54,643 nt of DNA from Nonomuraea ceibae (lineage in GTDB: Bacteria; Actinomycetota; Actinomycetes; Streptosporangiales; Streptosporangiaceae), in the NCBI RefSeq assembly GCF_019396325.1, contig NZ_JAHKRO010000064.1:1-54643 (forward strand), given 5' to 3'. How positions within the stretch are numbered: position 1 is the first letter of the stretch; each line of letters begins with the position of its first letter. The position numbers and the translations under genes are program-made. Shown in pieces: positions 51,191 through 54,643 of the stretch. The notes beneath the pieces were generated by a model. That model had not been told where the DNA came from. It did no database searches and saw only the letters and a list, made by a program, of their open reading frames with translations.

Positions 51191-52440
51191 AAGTAGCGCG
51201 GGGTCAGGTCGGTCGTCGGCCAGGAGGACACGCCGCCCGTCGCCGTGCCCAGGATCCCGTCGATCGCGCCGAACGACGGCGCGTCGCCCTCCTGCCTGCG
51301 GTTGAACAGCGCGCAGTAGCTCACCCCGTGCTGGATCCTGGCCAGGAAGCCGAACGTGCCCGGCATCGAGCCGGTGTGCCAGGTGTTGAGGCCGCCCACG
51401 TTGTTCTCGCGGACCTGCCAGCCGAGCCCGTACCAGGAGCCCCCGGACCCGACGCCGATCTCCGGCTTGGCGAAGACCCGGCCGATCGAGGTGGCGTTCA
51501 GCACCGGCCCGGCCCGGTCGAAGGCGAAGCCCCACTTGACCAGGTCGACGGCCGAGCCCAGCCAGCCGCCGTTGGCGTCCTGGTTGGCCATGTTGAAGCC
51601 GCCGTACGGGTACGGGACCGTCGCGCCGCCGTCGTCGAGCACGCTCTTGCGGGTGTAGACCGACTGGTAGCGCACCTCGGCGGCGTACTGCTGGCCGGAC
51701 GCCGACCGGCCGAGCAGCATGCGGGTGATCCCGGCCGGCGCCAGGATCCGCTGCCTGACGTACGACTCGTAGCTCATGCCGGAGACCTTGGCGATGATGC
51801 GGCCGAGCAGCATGTAGCCGTAGTTGCTGTAGGCGTAGCGGGAGCCGGGCGTGAAGTCGAGCTTCCTGGCCGTGGCGTACCGCATGATCTCCGCGTGCCC
51901 GACCGGCAGCGGCACGTCGAGCGCGGCCGAGATGGTGTGGTCGGCCCAGAGCTGGTCGAGGGTGGCGTCCCGGTCCCAGCCGCCGGTGTGCTGCATGAGC
52001 CGCCACAGCGTCACGTCCGCCAGGCGCGGGTCGGCGTCGGCGGACAGGCCCAGCAGGTCGGTCACGGTGTCGCCGAGGGACAGCTTGCCGTCCTGGGCGA
52101 GCCGGGCGATCGCGGCGGCGGTGATGCTCTTGCTGAGGCTGGCGATCCGGAACAGCGAGGTCGGCTGCACGAGCCTGACGTAGCGGCCGTAGGTGTAGCT
52201 GCCGTAGCCGCGGGCCAGGAGGATCTTGCCGTTCTTCGCCACGGCGAGCTGCGCGCAGCTGATGTCGCGTTCGGCGATGAACTTCTTCATCGCCGCGTCG
52301 AAGCCGGCCAGCTGCGCGGGCACCACGCCGGTCGCCGGCAGGGCGGCCGTCCCGGCCCGCGCGGGGGCGGCGCCGAGGGCGAGGGCGGGGACGGCGAGTG
52401 CGCCGGACTGGAGGAGGCGGCGTCTGCTGAGCGTGGTCAC
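51187..52440 (-). CDS. Tat-exported serine hydrolase (beta-lactamase/D-Ala-D-Ala carboxypeptidase fold)
   Basis: 417 residues. The N-terminus MTTLSRRRLLQSGALAVPAL is a twin-arginine signal ending near AGTAA. The penicillin-binding fold follows with SxxK as Ser101-Leu-Ser-Lys104, YSN in YAYSNYGYML, and a C-terminal HTGSMPG. Class C beta-lactamase, esterase and peptidase activities are all known for this fold. The GTG at 52440 has no clear Shine-Dalgarno. It overlaps the pseudogene tail by 4 bp. Confidence 0.88.
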   Translation of the reverse strand: MTTLSRRRLLQSGALAVPALALGAAPARAGTAALPATGVVPAQLAGFDAAMKKFIAERDISCAQLAVAKNGKILLARGYGSYTYGRYVRLVQPTSLFRIASLSKSITAAAIARLAQDGKLSLGDTVTDLLGLSADADPRLADVTLWRLMQHTGGWDRDATLDQLWADHTISAALDVPLPVGHAEIMRYATARKLDFTPGSRYAYSNYGYMLLGRIIAKVSGMSYESYVRQRILAPAGITRMLLGRSASGQQYAAEVRYQSVYTRKSVLDDGGATVPYPYGGFNMANQDANGGWLGSAVDLVKWGFAFDRAGPVLNATSIGRVFAKPEIGVGSGGSWYGLGWQVRENNVGGLNTWHTGSMPGTFGFLARIQHGVSYCALFNRRQEGDAPSFGAIDGILGTATGGVSSWPTTDLTPRYF

Positions 52441-52760
52441 AAAGGGAATTTCTAACGGATATCGGGCGTCCGTGTCCCGATTTTTCGGACATCCGCTGTC
52501 AACCCTGTCAGCTTCTCCCGTACGGCCATCAGCGCGATCCCCCAGACCCGGCCCGCAAAACGGCGTCCTCGACGGTGCGTAGGGTCATCCGGGCACGATG
52601 CCACAGGGAGTGATCGGGTTGCCACCTGGGACGCCATAGACAATAGATAAGATTCTTTACAATAATGGGAGTGACGCGCACCCCCCAACCGTCGCGGCAC
52701 CCCGGCCTTGCGCCGCGCCCGTACGAGCCCGGACCCCCGGGCCACAGAAGGGTAGTCCCC
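52441..52760. promoter_or_regulatory. Intergenic control region of the chitinase and serine hydrolase genes
   Basis: 320 bp without a gene. TTGACA is present on the minus strand at 52502-52497, and GTCCG/CGGAC arms at 52469-52473 and 52486-52490 flank a T-run, near the serine-hydrolase start. The chitinase side contains a sharp A/T-rich island, 52636-52665, with TAGACA (52637-52642) and TACAAT (52658-52663) spaced 15 bp. CAATA is directly repeated 17 bp apart. I did not find the 16-bp DasR site expected for many chitinase genes. The 97-nt leader is G/C-rich. Confidence 0.55.
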
Positions 52761-54320
52761 ATGACGCGAACACCGCGCCCGCTCATCTTGGCCGCCTCGT
52801 TACTGCTCGCCTTCCTGGGCGTCATCGTCACCCAGACCTCGGCGAGCGCCGCCAACCTGCTGGCCAACCCCGGCTTCGAGTCCGGCTCCCTGTCCCCCTG
52901 GAACTGCACCGGCGGCCTCGGATCGGTGGTCGACACCCCGGTCAGGTCCGGCGGCAAGGCCCTCGCCGGGGCGGCCGGCAACTCCGACATCGCCCGGTGC
53001 AGCCAGACGCTGACGGTCCGGCCGAACTCCGACTACACGATCTCCGCCTGGGTCCGCGGCAACTACGTCTACCTCGGCGTGACCGGCGGCCGGGCCATCT
53101 GGGCCTCCTCGCCGTCGGCGTACACCCAGCTCACGATCCCGTTCACCACGGGCGCGAGCCAGACCACCGCCGAGATCTACCTGCACGGCTGGTACGGGCA
53201 GGGCACGTACCACGCCGACGACCTCGTCTTCGACGGCCCCGGCGACCCGCCGACGTCCCCGACGCCGACCCCCACGGTCACGGTCTCCCCCACGGTGACG
53301 CCCACCGCCACGGTGAGCCCCACCGTGAGCCCCACGGTCAGCCCGACCGTCACCCCGACGGGCAGCACCTGCGCCGTCAAGGGCAAGCCGGCCGGCAAGG
53401 TCCTGCAGGGCTACTGGGAGAACTGGGACGGCGCCTCCAACGGCGTGCACCCGCCATTCGGCTGGACCCCCATCACCGACGCGCGCATCCGCCAGCACGG
53501 CTACAACGTCTACAACGCGGCGTTCCCCGTGATCCGCTCCGACGGCACCGTGCTGTGGGAGGACGGCATGGACAGCACCGTCAAGGTCGCCACGCCTGAG
53601 GAGATGTGCGCGGCCAAGGCGGCCGGGGCGACGATCCTGATGTCCATCGGCGGCGCCACCGCCGGCATCGACCTCAGCTCCAGCACCGTCGCCGACCGCT
53701 TCGTCCAGACGATCGTGCCGATCCTCAAGCGCTACAACTTCGACGGCATCGACATCGACATCGAGACCGGCCTCGCCGGAAGCGGCAACATCAACCAGCT
53801 GTCCGCCTCGCAGGCCAACCTCATCCGCATCATCGACGGCGTGCTCGCCCAGATGCCGTCGAACTTCGGCCTCACCATGGCCCCGGAGACGGCGTACGTC
53901 ACCGGCGGCAGCGTCGTCTACGGCTCCATCTGGGGCGCGTACCTGCCGATCATCAAGAAGTACGCCGACAACGGCCGCCTGTGGTGGCTGAACATGCAGT
54001 ACTACAACGGCAGCATGTACGGCTGCTCCGGCGACTCCTACTCGGCCGGCACCGTCCAGGGCTTCGTGGCCCAGACCAAGTGCCTCAACGACGGCCTCGT
54101 CATCCAGGGCACCACGATCCGGGTCCCGTACGACAAGCAGGTCCCGGGCCTTCCCGCCCAGCCGGGCGCGGGCGGCGGCCACATGTCGCCCTCGCTCGTG
54201 TCGCAGGCGTGGAACAGCTTCAACGGCCAGCTCAAGGGCCTGATGACCTGGTCCATCAACTGGGACGGCTCCAAGGGCTGGACCTTCGGCGACAACGTGA
54301 AGTCACTCCAGGGCCGCTGA
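52761..54320 (+). CDS. Secreted modular chitinase, CBM plus GH18
   Basis: 519 residues. Signal peptide cleaved near Ala30 (TSASA). Residues 31-160 form a beta-sandwich carbohydrate-binding module (NLLANPGFESGSLSPWNC, then HADDLVFDG). A Pro/Thr/Val linker of tandem PTVSPTVTPT type covers 165-200. The GH18 barrel follows (LQGYWENWDG, LMSIGG). The catalytic motif DGIDIDIE has Asp328, Asp331, Asp333 and acid Glu335, all intact. It hydrolyses chitin outside the cell. A stretch near the end, MTWSINWDG, holds the expected Trp of the substrate cleft. Confidence 0.93.
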   Translation: MTRTPRPLILAASLLLAFLGVIVTQTSASAANLLANPGFESGSLSPWNCTGGLGSVVDTPVRSGGKALAGAAGNSDIARCSQTLTVRPNSDYTISAWVRGNYVYLGVTGGRAIWASSPSAYTQLTIPFTTGASQTTAEIYLHGWYGQGTYHADDLVFDGPGDPPTSPTPTPTVTVSPTVTPTATVSPTVSPTVSPTVTPTGSTCAVKGKPAGKVLQGYWENWDGASNGVHPPFGWTPITDARIRQHGYNVYNAAFPVIRSDGTVLWEDGMDSTVKVATPEEMCAAKAAGATILMSIGGATAGIDLSSSTVADRFVQTIVPILKRYNFDGIDIDIETGLAGSGNINQLSASQANLIRIIDGVLAQMPSNFGLTMAPETAYVTGGSVVYGSIWGAYLPIIKKYADNGRLWWLNMQYYNGSMYGCSGDSYSAGTVQGFVAQTKCLNDGLVIQGTTIRVPYDKQVPGLPAQPGAGGGHMSPSLVSQAWNSFNGQLKGLMTWSINWDGSKGWTFGDNVKSLQGR

Positions 54321-54334
54321 GCGGCCTGCGCATG

Positions 54335-54643
54335 TCAGAGCCGGGCCCCCGCGTCGTCCGCGGGGGCCCGGCGGGCTGACGGGAGCAGGGCGGTGAGGGT
54401 CGCGGTGAGCACCGGCAGGCCCGCGACCAGGGCGGCGATCAGCGCCCACGGGGTGTCGAACGGCGCCCTCGGCAGCGGGTCCCAGCTGTTGGAGGCCGTC
54501 CACGGCCAGGCGACCGCCAGGCCGATCACGCACCCGGCGGCCCCGCCCGCGACCGTGGCGAGGGCCGCGAGCGCCCCGGCGCGGCCCGCCGACGCCGGCC
54601 GGGGCCGCCCGGTCCCGGCCGTGAGCGCGGCGGCGGCCAGCGC
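54335..54643 (-). CDS. C-terminus of a probable FtsX-type ABC permease (partial)
   Basis: The frame stays open to the right edge of the window, so the gene begins outside. The 102 visible residues contain a hydrophobic helix (AGALAALATVAGGAAGCVIGLAV), a loop with DTPW and a last helix (WALIAALVAGLPVLTATLTALL) followed by a short cytoplasmic tail ARRAPADD. This is the usual end of FtsX-like permeases, with the DTPW and LPVLTAT-like features I associate with them. Partial, so the assignment is tentative. Confidence 0.55.
   Translation of the reverse strand, partial: ALAAAALTAGTGRPRPASAGRAGALAALATVAGGAAGCVIGLAVAWPWTASNSWDPLPRAPFDTPWALIAALVAGLPVLTATLTALLPSARRAPADDAGARL

Noticed and set aside
52441..52760. 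DasR operator expected upstream of the chitinase
   Set aside because: No TGGTCTAGACCA-like palindrome is seen in this gap.

Overview
The window is very G+C-rich chromosomal DNA with actinomycete codon usage: GTG/TTG starts, many 4-bp ATGA/GTGA stop-start overlaps, an ECF sigma factor of the actinobacterial SigE type, a PIG-L deacetylase of the mycothiol-enzyme type, a SapA-like secreted protein and a linker-type secreted chitinase. It probably comes from a filamentous actinobacterium. A Streptosporangiales genus such as Nonomuraea is my guess from overall flavour only. I see no rRNA, tRNA, CRISPR array, transposase or phage gene, so this looks like a chromosomal arm rather than an island.

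Layout. (1) 50-9330, minus: a nine-gene run holding a complete Opp/Dpp peptide importer (binding lipoprotein, two permeases, two ATPases), an M20 peptidase, a NylC/DmpA-type self-processing P1 hydrolase, an aldehyde dehydrogenase and a tautomerase-like/YHS fusion. It is divergent from a GntR-FCD regulator (9417) across a perfect 15-bp palindrome, so it is probably one regulated peptide/amide uptake and degradation regulon. (2) 10184-17050, plus: class III adenylyl cyclase, SigE-family sigma factor with a membrane-anchored partner, flavin monooxygenase-like protein, an XRE regulator with an unfamiliar large C-terminal domain followed by a DxD glycosyltransferase-like protein, and a GNAT. (3) 17099-27159: acyl-CoA ligase, MazG-like/Nudix fusion, divergent LysR/MFS pair, secreted glycerophosphodiesterase, PIG-L deacetylase, SNF2 helicase, SRPBCC protein and a small acidic protein. 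(4) 27322-33364: a complete, translationally coupled Mrp Na+/H+ antiporter operon (A/B fusion, C, D, E, F, G). (5) 33331-38202, minus: a DUF6328-like membrane protein, then a PaoABC-type molybdenum aldehyde oxidase operon led by an alpha/beta hydrolase with an unusual nucleophile site. (6) 38318-42331: orphan acetate kinase, a TPR-like protein, and an ABC-F ribosome-protection ATPase preceded by a seven-codon leader ORF and a terminator-like hairpin. The ABC-F protein carries a 36-bp/12-residue tandem repeat. (7) 42346-50119: uncharacterised proteins, a GNAT/ATP-grasp fusion overlapping a membrane-linked adenylation C-subdomain, an aldo/keto reductase, an MFS exporter, and a TetR/SDR divergent pair with a clear promoter and operator. 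(8) 50125-54643: SapA-like secreted protein, a decayed dihydrofolate-reductase-like pseudogene, a Tat-exported serine hydrolase, a chitinase, and the end of a probable FtsX-type permease.

The strongest candidates for new biology are the ABC-F leader/attenuator together with its in-frame tandem repeat, the GNAT-ATP-grasp fusion locus, the XRE/glycosyltransferase pair, and the NylC-like peptide/amide regulon. Assignments come from reading motifs by eye. No database search was run.
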